Part shown: piece after piece, positions 24,870 through 36,203 of the stretch | Layout: each line of letters opens with the position of its first letter | How positions within the stretch are numbered: position 1 is the first letter of the stretch | Source: Actinoallomurus bryophytorum | GTDB taxonomy: Bacteria; Actinomycetota; Actinomycetes; Streptosporangiales; Streptosporangiaceae | Length of the DNA stretch: 64,000 bases | Reading direction: 5' to 3' | Assembly (NCBI RefSeq): GCF_006716425.1 | Contig: NZ_VFOZ01000001.1 | Coordinates: forward strand, 3,100,001-3,164,000 | Position numbers and translations under genes: made by a program | Notes under the pieces: model-generated | The model's input: only the letters and a program-made list of their open reading frames with translations | The model's database searches: none | What the model was told of the DNA's origin: nothing

Positions 24870-26087
24870 ATGAATGCCAAAAAGCGCACGCTGTTGATCA
24901 CGTTGACCGGCCGCGACCGCCCCGGGGTCACGTCGCGCCTGTTCACCACCCTTTCCGCGTTCCCGGTGACCGTCGCCGACGTCGAGCAGGTCGTCATCCG
25001 TGGCCGGCTGGTCCTCGGGGTCCTGGTGTCCTACGGCCGCGACACCGATGTCGGCCAGGTCTTCGCCGCCACCGAAAAGATCGCGGCCGACCTCGGCATG
25101 GAGATCGAGCTCGCCACCGGATCGGGCAACGACGCCGAGAACACCTCGCGCCGGCGGCACGGGCGGTTGCACGTCACCATCCTCGGCAGCGCGCTGCGGC
25201 CCGCGGCGCTCGCGGGCATCGCCGGCCGGGTGGCCGCGCACGGCGCCAACATCGACCGCATCGAGCGGCTCGCCACCACCCCGGTCACCTGCATCGAGAT
25301 GCACGTCTCCGGCGCCGACCCGGACGGCCTGCGCACGGCGCTGGCCGCCGAGGGCGCCGAGCAGCAGGTCGACGTCGCGGTCCAGCGCGGCGGGCTGGCC
25401 CGGCGGACCAAACGGCTCATCGTCATGGACGTCGACTCGACCCTCATCCAGGGCGAGGTCATCGAGCTCCTCGCCGAGTACGCCGGCCGCGCGGACCAGG
25501 TCGCCGAGATCACCGAGGCCGCCATGCGCGGTGAGCTCGACTTCGAGGGCTCGCTGCGTGAGCGGGTCGCGATGCTCAAGGGACTCGACGAGAGTGTGCT
25601 GAGCGAGGTGCGGCGCAGCGTCGAGTTCTCGCCGGGCGTACGCACCCTGGTCCGCACCCTCAAGCGGCTCGACTACAAGTTCGCGATCGTCAGCGGCGGG
25701 TTCACCCAGATCACCGACGCGCTCGCCGCCGACCTCGGCATCGACTACTCCGCCGCGAACGTCCTGGAGATCGAGGCGGGCAAGCTGACCGGGCGTCTCG
25801 TCGGGCCGATCATCGACCGGCCGGGCAAGGCCACGGCGCTCGAACGCTTCGCCGCCGAGGCGGGAGTGCCGCTCAGCCAGACCGTGGCGATCGGCGACGG
25901 CGCGAACGACCTGGACATGCTGGCGGTGGCCGGGCTGGGCATCGCCTACAACGCCAAGCCGGTGGTACGCCAGGCGGCCGACACCGCGCTGAACGTGCCG
26001 TACATGGACACCATCGCCTTTCTGCTCGGCATCTCGCGCGACGAGATCGACGCCGCCGACGCCGAGGACGACGCGCTCTCCCACTGA
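24870..26087 (+). CDS. serB: Phosphoserine phosphatase with two ACT domains
   Basis: 405 aa. The first 170 residues hold two ACT domains (TLLITLTGRDRPGVTSRLF; then HVTILGSALRPAALAGIAG). They are followed by a HAD phosphatase domain with nucleophile Asp187 and general acid Asp189 in VMDVDSTLIQGE, Ser/Lys motifs in SGGF and PGKA, and GDGANDLDML. SerB completes serine synthesis from 3-phosphoserine; ACT domains bind serine as in mycobacterial SerB2. ATG 24870 follows a GGTGAG site. It is convergent with the FUSC gene, with a small hairpin at the stop. Confidence 0.93.
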   Translation: MNAKKRTLLITLTGRDRPGVTSRLFTTLSAFPVTVADVEQVVIRGRLVLGVLVSYGRDTDVGQVFAATEKIAADLGMEIELATGSGNDAENTSRRRHGRLHVTILGSALRPAALAGIAGRVAAHGANIDRIERLATTPVTCIEMHVSGADPDGLRTALAAEGAEQQVDVAVQRGGLARRTKRLIVMDVDSTLIQGEVIELLAEYAGRADQVAEITEAAMRGELDFEGSLRERVAMLKGLDESVLSEVRRSVEFSPGVRTLVRTLKRLDYKFAIVSGGFTQITDALAADLGIDYSAANVLEIEAGKLTGRLVGPIIDRPGKATALERFAAEAGVPLSQTVAIGDGANDLDMLAVAGLGIAYNAKPVVRQAADTALNVPYMDTIAFLLGISRDEIDAADAEDDALSH

Positions 26088-26098
26088 GCCACGCTCAG
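26084..26098. terminator. Short hairpin at convergent ends
   Basis: CTGAGC-CAC-GCTCAG overlaps the serB stop and the stop region of the convergent FUSC gene. It has no T-tract and is therefore weak as a terminator. Confidence 0.4.
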
Positions 26099-28194
26099 GG
26101 TGCCACCTCCGTGAGCCGCTCCGCGTCCGAGGCGAGGGCGCGAAGCGCGTGCCGGGCACCCGCCACCTCGGCCAGGGCCTTCCGCATCGAGCTCACCGCG
26201 TCCACACCGGCGCCGCCGGCGATCTCGGCGCGCCGCCGCCGGCACAGGCTCGACAGGTGGTCGTCCAGCTCGCGCAGCAGGTCGTCGAGTTCGAGAGCGT
26301 CATCGCCGTGCGCATCAAGGTGGTCGGCCACGCGTTCGAGGATGGCGGGTACGGGGCCCGCGTCGACGGGCTCCTCTTCGGCCAGCGCCCCCAGCGTGCC
26401 GAGGTAGTCGCGCAGGCGCCGCGCGATCGCGGTCGTGTCGCGAAGCCGCCGGAGCAGCTCGCCGGGTGGCGCGGGCTCCTGGGCCAGCCGCAGCATCGAG
26501 TCCTCGACCTCCATCGCCGCCGACGACGCCTCCGCCAGCCTTTGGTGCACCGGAGCGCACGGCCGGCCCTCGAACCGCGCGGCGACCGTACGCGCCAGCT
26601 CGGCATGGGTGTGGAACAGCCGCGCCAGGCGTTCGGGCAGCAGGCGGCGCGTGCCGGCGGGCCACAGCGTCCGCGCCGCGGCCAGCGCCATCGCGCCGGC
26701 CGCGACGGTGAGCCCGATGCGCCACGTCGCGGCCCGCCAGGACAGCTGCTGGGTGAAGTCGATGAGCAGCATCACCAGCGGGGTCGCGAACATCACCCAG
26801 TACGCGTGGTTGACCGGCGAGAGCGCGAACCCGAGCGCCGCCCCGACGAAGACGAGGATGATCAGCGTCGCCTGTTCGGGTGCCACCGCCAGCGCCAGGG
26901 CCGCAACGGTGCCGCCCACGGTCGCGCCGCCGACCCGTTTGACCACCCGCTCCACCGTGCCGCCATAAGAGTCGCGCAGGCAGAACGTGACCGTGATCGG
27001 CAGCCAGTACCCGTACGGCAGCCGGAGCCCGTTGTCGAGCGCCATCGCCAGCGCGATCGCGGTCCCGACGCGCGCCGCATGCCGGAACCCGGGCGAGCCG
27101 GTCATGACCGCGGCGGTGAGGCGCCGCCGGCCACCGTCCCGGCGTTCGGGCAGAGTCGTGTCGAAGCCGGCCCTGAGGCCGCCGGACACGATCCCGGCCG
27201 CCTCCTCGATCGTCGCCGCGATCCGCTCGATCATCCGGCGTACCTGCAGGACCATCGCGGATCCGACGACGTCGTCACGGTCGTGTACCCGCATGCGGCG
27301 CACGTCGTCGCTGACGCGAACGAAGCGGTGCAGAGCCACGGACTCGCCGGGCGTGCTCCCGCCCGTCTCGAGGGCCTCGGCGAGCTCGCGGCACCGGCGG
27401 GCGAGTGCGGACCCGACGGCGCGGAGTTCCCGCTCCCACCACTCGGGCGGTGGCGCCTCCTGCCGCAGCGCGCCGAGCAGTGAACGCGCCACGACCGTCT
27501 CGTCGACGGCCCGGTCCAGCACGTCCGCCAGCCGCCGCGGATCCTCGTGCCCCAGGCCGCGGTAGAACGCGTACGTCGCACGGGCCTGCCTGATCGCGTC
27601 GTAGGCCTCCCGCCGGCGACGGTCCCACAGGTCCGGGTCCGAATCGGGCAGCGCGTCGACGGCCCCGGCCACCGCGCGGGCCGCCGCGACGACGGACGTC
27701 CGCAGCGGGCGCAGCCGGTCCGTGACCCAGGGCGCCAGAAGGAGCACCGACACCCACAGGCCGCCGGCCATCTCGAGGATCCCGTTGAGGAACACCGGGC
27801 TGGTCGGCGGCCGTACCGCGGCGATCAGCGTGCACAGAGCGGCGGTCGGGCCCATCCACGAGAGCGCCGCGCCCACGGCGGCGACCACCGGGACGATCAC
27901 TGTCGCGAGCCAGGGGTGCCCGTTCAGCAGCCCGCCGAACCAGGTGAAGACGGTGACGACGGCCACCGTCGCGAGCATCGCGCGGGCACGGGCGCCATAG
28001 GGCCCCTTGGGTCCGGCGAAGGCGACGTAGAAGGCGCCCAGGCCCGCGGGCACGCTGTCGGCCGCGTGGCCGGTGAACACGCCGATCACCAGTGGAGTGG
28101 TCACGCCGACGGCCGTCGCCAGGCCGTAGAAGGGCGCGGCACGTCCTTCGGACGCCACCAACCCCCCTCGCAGGCGCGCCAGAGCAGACCTCAC
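26095..28194 (-). CDS. FUSC-family membrane protein, copy 2
   Basis: 699 aa. It has two sets of membrane helices (about residues 20-150 and 380-500), each followed by a long soluble helical region; this is the FUSC / YccS / aromatic-acid-exporter-like architecture. The N-terminal block PFYGLATAVGVTTPLVIGVF and the stretch WFGGLLNGHPWLATVIVP closely resemble the neighbour at 28257. The second membrane unit contains GYWLPITVTFCLRDSYGGTV, typical of FUSC_2. It probably exports organic anions; the substrate is unknown. GTG 28194 has GGGGAG 5 nt upstream. It lies 62 bp downstream of its paralogue. Confidence 0.85.
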   Translation of the reverse strand: MRSALARLRGGLVASEGRAAPFYGLATAVGVTTPLVIGVFTGHAADSVPAGLGAFYVAFAGPKGPYGARARAMLATVAVVTVFTWFGGLLNGHPWLATVIVPVVAAVGAALSWMGPTAALCTLIAAVRPPTSPVFLNGILEMAGGLWVSVLLLAPWVTDRLRPLRTSVVAAARAVAGAVDALPDSDPDLWDRRRREAYDAIRQARATYAFYRGLGHEDPRRLADVLDRAVDETVVARSLLGALRQEAPPPEWWERELRAVGSALARRCRELAEALETGGSTPGESVALHRFVRVSDDVRRMRVHDRDDVVGSAMVLQVRRMIERIAATIEEAAGIVSGGLRAGFDTTLPERRDGGRRRLTAAVMTGSPGFRHAARVGTAIALAMALDNGLRLPYGYWLPITVTFCLRDSYGGTVERVVKRVGGATVGGTVAALALAVAPEQATLIILVFVGAALGFALSPVNHAYWVMFATPLVMLLIDFTQQLSWRAATWRIGLTVAAGAMALAAARTLWPAGTRRLLPERLARLFHTHAELARTVAARFEGRPCAPVHQRLAEASSAAMEVEDSMLRLAQEPAPPGELLRRLRDTTAIARRLRDYLGTLGALAEEEPVDAGPVPAILERVADHLDAHGDDALELDDLLRELDDHLSSLCRRRRAEIAGGAGVDAVSSMRKALAEVAGARHALRALASDAERLTEVAP

Positions 28195-28256
28195 CTGTGC
28201 TCCCCCCGTCGACAGGTGGTGTCCCGTCCACTACAGCACGGTCCGGGCGGCCGGCG

Positions 28257-30446
28257 TCACCCGCCTGGCCGGGCGCCGTCTCTCGCAGGACCCTCGGCTT
28301 GCTCTTCCGCCGGGCCGGTCGCGGTGAGGCTTTCGGTGTCGGCGACGAGAGAGCGGACGGCGTGACGGGCGCTCGCCGCCTGGATCAGCAGGCGGCGCAG
28401 CGTGGTGACCGCGTCGGTGCCGACGCCGTCGGCCAGCTCGTCGCGGCGGCGCCGGTCGAGGCCCGACAGGTGGTCGTCGAACTCCTCCAGCAGGTCACCT
28501 AGGTCGAGCGCGCCGTTTTCGGCCTCCGGCGCGTCGGCCCGCGCGTCCAGATGGTCGGCGATCCGGTCGAGGATGACGCACACCGGACCCGCGTCCAGAT
28601 CCTCCTCCTGCAGCGTCACCAGGGTCTTCAGGTCATCCCGTACGCTCCGCGCGGCCGTACCGGCGGCCCTGATCCCCGTGATGAGGCCGATCGGCGGCGA
28701 GGGCTCCCTGCCGAGGCGCTTGGCCGACTCCTCCAGGTCGTTCTCGGCCGCGACCGCGTCCTCGGTCCGGCGGCGTACCGGCGCCTCGTCGTCGCCGTCG
28801 AAGCGTGCGGCGACCGCCCGTACCAGCCGAGCGTGGGAACGCATCAGTTCGGAGACCTGCCCGGGGACCCGGCGCGGCGTACCGGACGACCACAGACCAC
28901 GCGCGGCGGCCAGTGCCAGCAGGCCACCCGCGAGGGTGAGCCCGATGCGCCAGGCCGCCGCCGACCAGGACAGCGCGTCGGAGAAGTCGACCAGCAACAT
29001 GACCATCGGAGTGCTGAACATCATCCAGTAGGCGTAGTTCGCCGACCGGAACGTGAACCCGAGGATCGCGCCGACGAAGATCAGGACGACCAGCGTCGCC
29101 TCGCCCGGCGCGATGGCCAGGGCGAGGGCGGCGACGATCGCGCCGATCGCGGTACCGCCGACCCGCTTGATCACTCGCTTGACCGTGTCACCGTAGGAAT
29201 CACGGAGGCTGAGCAGGACCGTGATGGTCAGCCAGTGGCCGTGCGGCAGCTTCAGACCGGTGGCGAGCGCCATGGCCGCCGCGACCGCCACCCCGACGCG
29301 TACCGCGTGACGGAACCCGGGTGAGCGGGTGCGGACCGCCTCCTTGAACCGGCTCCAGCCACCCACCGGGCGTTCGGGCAGGTGGGGCACGTCGATGCCG
29401 AGCGTCAGGCCGTGGTCGAGGATCTGCCGCGCCCGGCCGACGCTCGCGGCCATCCGCTCGACGGCCTGCCGGACCCGCAGGAGGAGCGCCGTGGCGACCA
29501 GATCGGGCTGCCCGGCGAGCCATTCCTGGCGTACCTCCTCGGTCACCCGCGCGAACCGGTCGAGCGCGACGGCGCCGTCACCCCCGAGCGGACGGCCGCC
29601 GCGCGCCTCGATGCCCCCGGCGAGCAGCCGCAGCCGCGCGGCCAGCGAGGACACGGCCACACGGCACTCGCGTTCCCAGTGCTCGGGCGGCGAGTCGGCG
29701 CGTACGGCGGTGAGCATGGCGCGCAGGGCCACCGCCTCGTCCATCGTCCGCCGGAACGCCTCGATCAGCTGACGTGGACGCTCCTGGTCGTCACGCCCAC
29801 CCGCGCGGTAGAGCCCGTACGTCACCCGCGCCTGCCTGATCGCCTCGTACGCCCGGCGGCGGCGGTCCGTCCACTCCTCCTCGTCCGGCCCGGGCGTTGC
29901 CAGGACGTCGAGCGCGGCGGCCACCGAGCCGGCGACCTCGGCCAGCGACATCCGCAGCGGACGCAGTCGGTGGGTGATCCACGGCGCCACGAGCAGCGCG
30001 GACACGAACAACCCTCCGGACATCTCCAGAAAGCCGTCGAATATCACCGGGCTGGTCGTGGGCCGGATCGCGGCGAGCACGGTACAGAGCGTCGCGGTCG
30101 CGCCCATCCACGGCAGCATCGAGGCGAGCGTGGCGACGACGGGCACGGCCGCCACGGCGAGCCACGGGTGGCCGCTCAGCGAACCACCGAGCCAGGTGAA
30201 GACCGTGACGACGGCCACCGCGATGAGGAGCGCGCGTGCGCGGGCGCCGTACGGTCCGCCGGGGGCGGCGAGGGCGACGTAGAAGGCGCCGAGGGCGACC
30301 AGCACGCTCTCGGCGGCGTGGCCGGTCAGCAGGCCGACCAGGAGCGGCGTGGCGACGCCGACGGCGGTGACCGTGCCGTACACCGGCGCGGCCTGCCCTT
30401 CGGACTCGGCATAGGTCGCACGCAGCGACGCGAACGACGCCCCCAT
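28257..30446 (-). CDS. FUSC-family membrane protein, copy 1
   Basis: 729 aa, the same two-times membrane-plus-soluble layout as the adjacent gene. Shared blocks include YGTVTAVGVATPLLVGLLTG, GPYGARARALLIAVAVVTVF and GHWLTITVLLSLRDSYGDTV. The soluble C-terminal region is long and acidic (LDLGDLLEEFDDHLSGLDRR). ATG 30446 is chosen because GGAGG lies 5 nt upstream; the GTG at 30452 is part of the spacer. The pair almost certainly arose by tandem duplication and may form a hetero-oligomer. Transported compound unknown. Confidence 0.85.
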   Translation of the reverse strand: MGASFASLRATYAESEGQAAPVYGTVTAVGVATPLLVGLLTGHAAESVLVALGAFYVALAAPGGPYGARARALLIAVAVVTVFTWLGGSLSGHPWLAVAAVPVVATLASMLPWMGATATLCTVLAAIRPTTSPVIFDGFLEMSGGLFVSALLVAPWITHRLRPLRMSLAEVAGSVAAALDVLATPGPDEEEWTDRRRRAYEAIRQARVTYGLYRAGGRDDQERPRQLIEAFRRTMDEAVALRAMLTAVRADSPPEHWERECRVAVSSLAARLRLLAGGIEARGGRPLGGDGAVALDRFARVTEEVRQEWLAGQPDLVATALLLRVRQAVERMAASVGRARQILDHGLTLGIDVPHLPERPVGGWSRFKEAVRTRSPGFRHAVRVGVAVAAAMALATGLKLPHGHWLTITVLLSLRDSYGDTVKRVIKRVGGTAIGAIVAALALAIAPGEATLVVLIFVGAILGFTFRSANYAYWMMFSTPMVMLLVDFSDALSWSAAAWRIGLTLAGGLLALAAARGLWSSGTPRRVPGQVSELMRSHARLVRAVAARFDGDDEAPVRRRTEDAVAAENDLEESAKRLGREPSPPIGLITGIRAAGTAARSVRDDLKTLVTLQEEDLDAGPVCVILDRIADHLDARADAPEAENGALDLGDLLEEFDDHLSGLDRRRRDELADGVGTDAVTTLRRLLIQAASARHAVRSLVADTESLTATGPAEEQAEGPARDGARPGG

Positions 30447-30917
30447 GCCCACCTCCGCAGGTCCTAAATGTCCTACCTACTACAGCACGATGCCGGGGCC
30501 TGCCAGGCCCCGGCGTCACTCGCGCGGAGGGATGGATCGGGGACGCCCCTCCGGCGGGCCAGTGCTGCCGATGTCGGCTCGTCGCCTTTCTCAGCCCAAC
30601 GGAGCCGCCCATTAGGCCAGGCCGTGAAGCCAGGCCGTGAGGCCAGGCCGTGAGGCGGGCTGTCCTGACTGGCCGTTCAGGGAACAGCGGACCAGCGCCG
30701 TTCAGGACCGGACCATGCCGGTAGAGGCCGCGCCGCTCCTGACCGTGCCGTTCACGATCACGCCGTTCACGGCCAGGCCGTTCCGTGCCGCTCCGGACCA
30801 CGCCAGTCATGACCACGCCGTTCCTGACCGCGCCGTTCCCCCACCAAACCGTTCCCAACCGCGCCGTCGTCCGGAGCGTTGCGCGGCGGCGCCTCGTCTA
30901 CCTTGGTGAACGGGGCG
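30447..30917. repeat. Gene-free stretch with short degenerate repeats
   Basis: No convincing gene. A 13-bp unit CCAGGCCGTGAGG is repeated three times at 30617-30655. From about 30700 to 30860 a looser motif related to GACCNNGCCGTTC recurs about every 12-24 bp. Open frames here have irregular composition and no ribosome sites. Confidence 0.6.
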
Positions 30918-32069
30918 TCAGAGACCGCCGGTGTTCAGCAGGAGGTTGGGCGTGCCCGCGGGGACGCCGGTGATGGCGTTCTTCACGGCGTGCGAGGTGA
31001 TCCAGTCGGTGACGGTCGCCTGAGAACCGTCGCCGTTGGCCTCCTTGTACAGAGCCGCGACGCCGACGACGTGGGGGGTCGCCATGGAGGTCCCGCTCAC
31101 CGTTCTGGTAGCGCCGGACAGCCAGTCCGACTTGATGTCCACACCGGGCGCGTACACCTTGACGCAGCTTCCGTAGTTCGTGAAGCCCGCCGACGCGTCG
31201 GTCCGGTCATCTGCCGCGACGGCGAGGACACCGTCGGCGCCAGAGGGCGAGCCGTTACAGGCGTCCCCAGCGTTGTTGCCGGCCGCGACGGCCAGAAAGA
31301 CGCCGGCGCCCGAGAGCCTCTTGGCGGCGACGTCGACCGTCGGGGACTTGCTCCCACCGAGCGACATGTTCGCCACGGCGGGCTTGACGGCGTTCCGTGC
31401 CACCCAGTCCATGCCGGCGATCACGTCGGCGTCCGTGCCCGAACCCTGGCAGCTCAGCACCCGTACGGCCTTGATCGTCACGCCCTTGGCGACGCCGTAC
31501 GTGGTTCCGCCGATCGTGCCCGCGACGTGCGTGCCGTGGCCGTTGCAGTCCTTGCCATCGCCGCCGGTCACGTCGACGCCGACCGAGGCTCGGCCGCCGA
31601 AGTCCGCGTTGGACGTGTCGATGCCCGTGTCGATGACGTAGGCCGTGACGCCCTTCCCGGTGTGGTCGTAGGTGTAGTTCTGGTCGAGCCCGGAGCCCGC
31701 GTCGAGCCGGTCCAGCCCCCAGTCGGCGCCGGTCTGGGTCGTCATCGTGTGCATCGTCGCGGCCTGAGCGACCTTGAGGACGTTCGGGTCATGGCGCAGG
31801 TGGGCGAGCTGTGTGGCGTCGAGCTTGGCCGAGAAGCCGTTCACGACCTTGGTGAAGACGTGCGTGACCGCCCCCTGGGGAACGGCGTCCATCGCGTGCT
31901 GCCGCCGGCCGCCGCCGGACTTCACCGTGACGATGTACTGGCCCAAGGCAGCCTCGCCCTGGGCGGAGACCAGCGGTGCCGTCGGTGTCGCCGCGGCGGC
32001 GTCCACCGCGCCCGGAGCCCCGGCGATCACCGGCAGTGCGAGAAGGGGGAGCAAGGCGAATCTCTTCAA
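30918..32069 (-). CDS. Secreted subtilisin-like serine protease (S8)
   Basis: 383 aa pre-pro-protein. A signal peptide (LKRFALLPLLALPVIAGAPG and following, with AxA-like sites near residue 25) is followed by an inhibitor-I9-type propeptide beginning QYIVTVKSGGG. The catalytic triad is Asp in AYVIDTGIDTS, His in NGHGTHVAGT and Ser in SGTSMATPHV. It is close to aqualysin/proteinase-K-type extracellular enzymes, without C-terminal extra domains. The start is taken as TTG 32069 with GGAGAG upstream; the in-frame ATG at 32126 would put 19 polar residues before the signal. It is secreted and self-activating. Confidence 0.9.
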   Translation of the reverse strand: MKRFALLPLLALPVIAGAPGAVDAAAATPTAPLVSAQGEAALGQYIVTVKSGGGRRQHAMDAVPQGAVTHVFTKVVNGFSAKLDATQLAHLRHDPNVLKVAQAATMHTMTTQTGADWGLDRLDAGSGLDQNYTYDHTGKGVTAYVIDTGIDTSNADFGGRASVGVDVTGGDGKDCNGHGTHVAGTIGGTTYGVAKGVTIKAVRVLSCQGSGTDADVIAGMDWVARNAVKPAVANMSLGGSKSPTVDVAAKRLSGAGVFLAVAAGNNAGDACNGSPSGADGVLAVAADDRTDASAGFTNYGSCVKVYAPGVDIKSDWLSGATRTVSGTSMATPHVVGVAALYKEANGDGSQATVTDWITSHAVKNAITGVPAGTPNLLLNTGGL

Positions 32070-32826
32070 GATCTCTCCGTCCGTTCTGACGCATTCGTGT
32101 CCCTTGTGGTGCGTGCGGCGCCCCATCTCGCACCACGGCTCCGGCGTCCCCCCGGGTGTTCCGCTCCCCTGTCGTGCTTCGACAGGCAAGAGCGACTTAT
32201 GGGCGAACCGTCAGTAACGTGACTCATCGTGATGGCAGTGACACGTGTCCCTGACAGGCAGTCGTCCCCATCGCGATCAGTACGGACGCGGGCGACGGAG
32301 AGAGAACCCCGTGGCCGGATCCGGCCACGAGGTAGACCGGAGGGTCACTGAAGATGCCGGTGGCCACCTTGATGATCCCGGGTATCAGCAGGTAGCGCCC
32401 TCAGCGCGCTGGTAGTCCCTCGACGTTGTGCCCACTCGCGAGATGCTCGCCCGCCCACCGGAGCGCGGCCATCTCCCCGTGGACCATCTCCCGACCGGCA
32501 GGTTCCTTACGGGCAGACTCCCGACCGGCCCGCTCCCGACCGGCAGGCTCCCCACGGGCAGACTCCCGACCCGGCCCGCTCCCAACCGGCAGGCTCCCCA
32601 CGGGCAGACTCCCGACCCGGCCCGCTCCCAACCGGCAGGCTCCCCATGGGCAAATCCCCGACCCGGCCCGCTCCCAACCGGCCCGCTCCCAACCGGCAGG
32701 CTCGCGGCGGCCAGGATCGGGGGCGTCGACCTTCACCACGACGGCCGCTCTCATTCGATGACCGGAGGCATCGGGCGTGATCCGGTCTGCCATGGGCCTG
32801 ATCGCCTAAGGAGACCGGGGGAAGCG
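32070..32826. other. Gene-free region around a 46-bp array
   Basis: 757 bp between the protease and the sixA-like gene. Apart from the tandem array at 32488-32708 I see no gene. Frames crossing the array change register every unit because 46 is not a multiple of 3. The first part presumably holds the protease promoter. Confidence 0.55.
32488..32708. repeat. 46-bp tandem array built from 15-bp sub-units
   Basis: About four to five units. Each consists of three related sub-units of 15-16 bp: ACCGGCAGGCTCCCC, ACGGGCAGACTCCCG and ACCCGGCCCGCTCCCA. The inner copies are nearly identical and the outer copies have drifted. It is noncoding by its period. No inverted symmetry or spacers are present, so it is not CRISPR. 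Confidence 0.8.
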
Positions 32827-33288
32827 TCAGCCCCGCGGAACCCAGAACGAGACGAGGCGCGCGGTCCCCGGCCACAGGTCGGACCATTCGCCGTCGAACT
32901 CGATGACCGCCGTCGCCGAGGTCGGAAAGTGGTCCTCGGACGTGCCGGTCAGGCCGACGACGAGCTGGTGCGCCGAGGGATTGTGTCCGACGAGCAGCAA
33001 CGTCTCAACGGACTGCTCGCGCAGGAGGTCGAGGATGTCGTCCGCGTCGTTTCCGTAGACCCGGGGCTCGAAGTCGACCGGGACATCCAGGCCGAGCCCC
33101 TCCAGGGTCTGCCGGGTCCGCAGCGAGGTCGAACAGATCACGTGATCCGGGCTGAGCTCCGCCGCGCGCAACTCGTCGCCGGCCTGCTCCGCGTCCCGGC
33201 GGCCACGTCCGGCGAGCGGGCGGTCGGCGTCGGGGGTGCCGAGCGGCGAGGCGGCCTTGGAGTGCCGCAGCACGATCAGCGTGGGCAT
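32827..33288 (-). CDS. SixA-like histidine phosphatase
   Basis: 153 aa, histidine phosphatase (phosphoglycerate-mutase-like) superfamily. The phospho-acceptor His is in IVLRHSKAAS near the N-terminus and the second His in LLVGHNPSAH. It is closest in length and motif to SixA, which removes phosphate from histidine phosphotransfer domains; metabolite phosphatase activity is an alternative. The ATG shares its A with the stop codon of the upstream 37-residue membrane protein (TGATG), so translation is coupled. Confidence 0.85.
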   Translation of the reverse strand: MPTLIVLRHSKAASPLGTPDADRPLAGRGRRDAEQAGDELRAAELSPDHVICSTSLRTRQTLEGLGLDVPVDFEPRVYGNDADDILDLLREQSVETLLLVGHNPSAHQLVVGLTGTSEDHFPTSATAVIEFDGEWSDLWPGTARLVSFWVPRG

Positions 33289-33401
33289 CAGTGGTGCGGC
33301 GAGAGGACGACGGCGACCACCATGATCGCCAGAACGATCGCGACCATGATGCCGATGAGGAGCGCGAAGCCCTTGGCACCGGATGGCTGGGGGTTCTGCA
33401 T
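33288..33401 (-). CDS. 37-residue single-pass membrane micro-protein
   Basis: The peptide MQNPQPSGAKGFALLIGIMV, with a further 17 residues ending in HH, is one hydrophobic helix flanked by a short Pro/Gln-rich N-terminus. Its stop overlaps the sixA-like start as TGATG. The ATG at 33401 has no ribosome site; a CAGACT box 6 nt upstream could make it leaderless. The frame open to 33569 upstream is low complexity. A membrane anchor or regulator for the phosphatase is a guess from coupling alone. Confidence 0.6.
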   Translation of the reverse strand: MQNPQPSGAKGFALLIGIMVAIVLAIMVVAVVLSPHH

Positions 33402-33751
33402 GTACACAGTCTGCCCCGCCCCCACCGTGCCGCGTCCACCGCCCACCCACACGACCGGGCGGGCGCCCACACGACCGGGCGGGGCGCCGCGACCGTGGGC
33501 GTCGCCACCGGTGGCGCGGCGACGGGCGGCCCCGCAGGCCTCACTCCGGGCGTGCACTAGAGCGTCCATGACTCAGGGTGGCCGAGACCGCACCACCCAC
33601 ACCAGGTGAACGGCGTTCTGTGGAAAACCCCGATGACTCCTTCTGCCAGGGCGACCTGCCAGGGCACCCGGCATCCCGGCACCCAGCGGCCAAGAGAACC
33701 GAATGCGCCGCCGACGAAAGAGCCGCTGCCGACCAGAGCGGGAAAACGAAA
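33402..33751. other. Gene-free stretch containing dispersed repeat copy A
   Basis: No gene is supported between the micro-protein and the hppA terminator. GC-rich imperfect repeats (CCCACACGACCGGGCGGGGC-like) occur at 33450-33490, and the 68-bp dispersed repeat at 33563-33630. Confidence 0.5.
33563..33630. repeat. 68-bp dispersed repeat, copy A
   Basis: Matches 44862-44928. The first 22 bp (starting CGTCCATGACTCAGGG) and the last 28 bp (CCAGGTGAACG, one variable base, CGTTCTGTGGAAAACCC) are nearly identical, while the 16-17 bp between differ. TGTGGAAAA at 33619-33627 is the complement of TTTTCCACA, a permissible DnaA box. Confidence 0.8.
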
Positions 33752-33777
33752 AGGGCCGGGTGTCACCACCCGGCCCT
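33752..33777 (-). terminator. Terminator of hppA
   Basis: A perfect 11-bp stem AGGGCCGGGTG / CACCCGGCCCT with a TCAC loop lies 24 bp after the hppA stop. Read on the minus strand it is followed by TTTTCGTTTTCC. Confidence 0.9.
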
Positions 33778-33800
33778 CTCGTCGTGCTTCGTGCGTTGAA

Positions 33801-36203
<2,403 letters not shown>

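Noticed and set aside
32488-32708. Pentapeptide-repeat protein gene encoded by the 15-bp sub-units
   Set aside because: The true period is 46 bp, which shifts frame each unit, and the translated units lack the A(D/N)LxG pattern.
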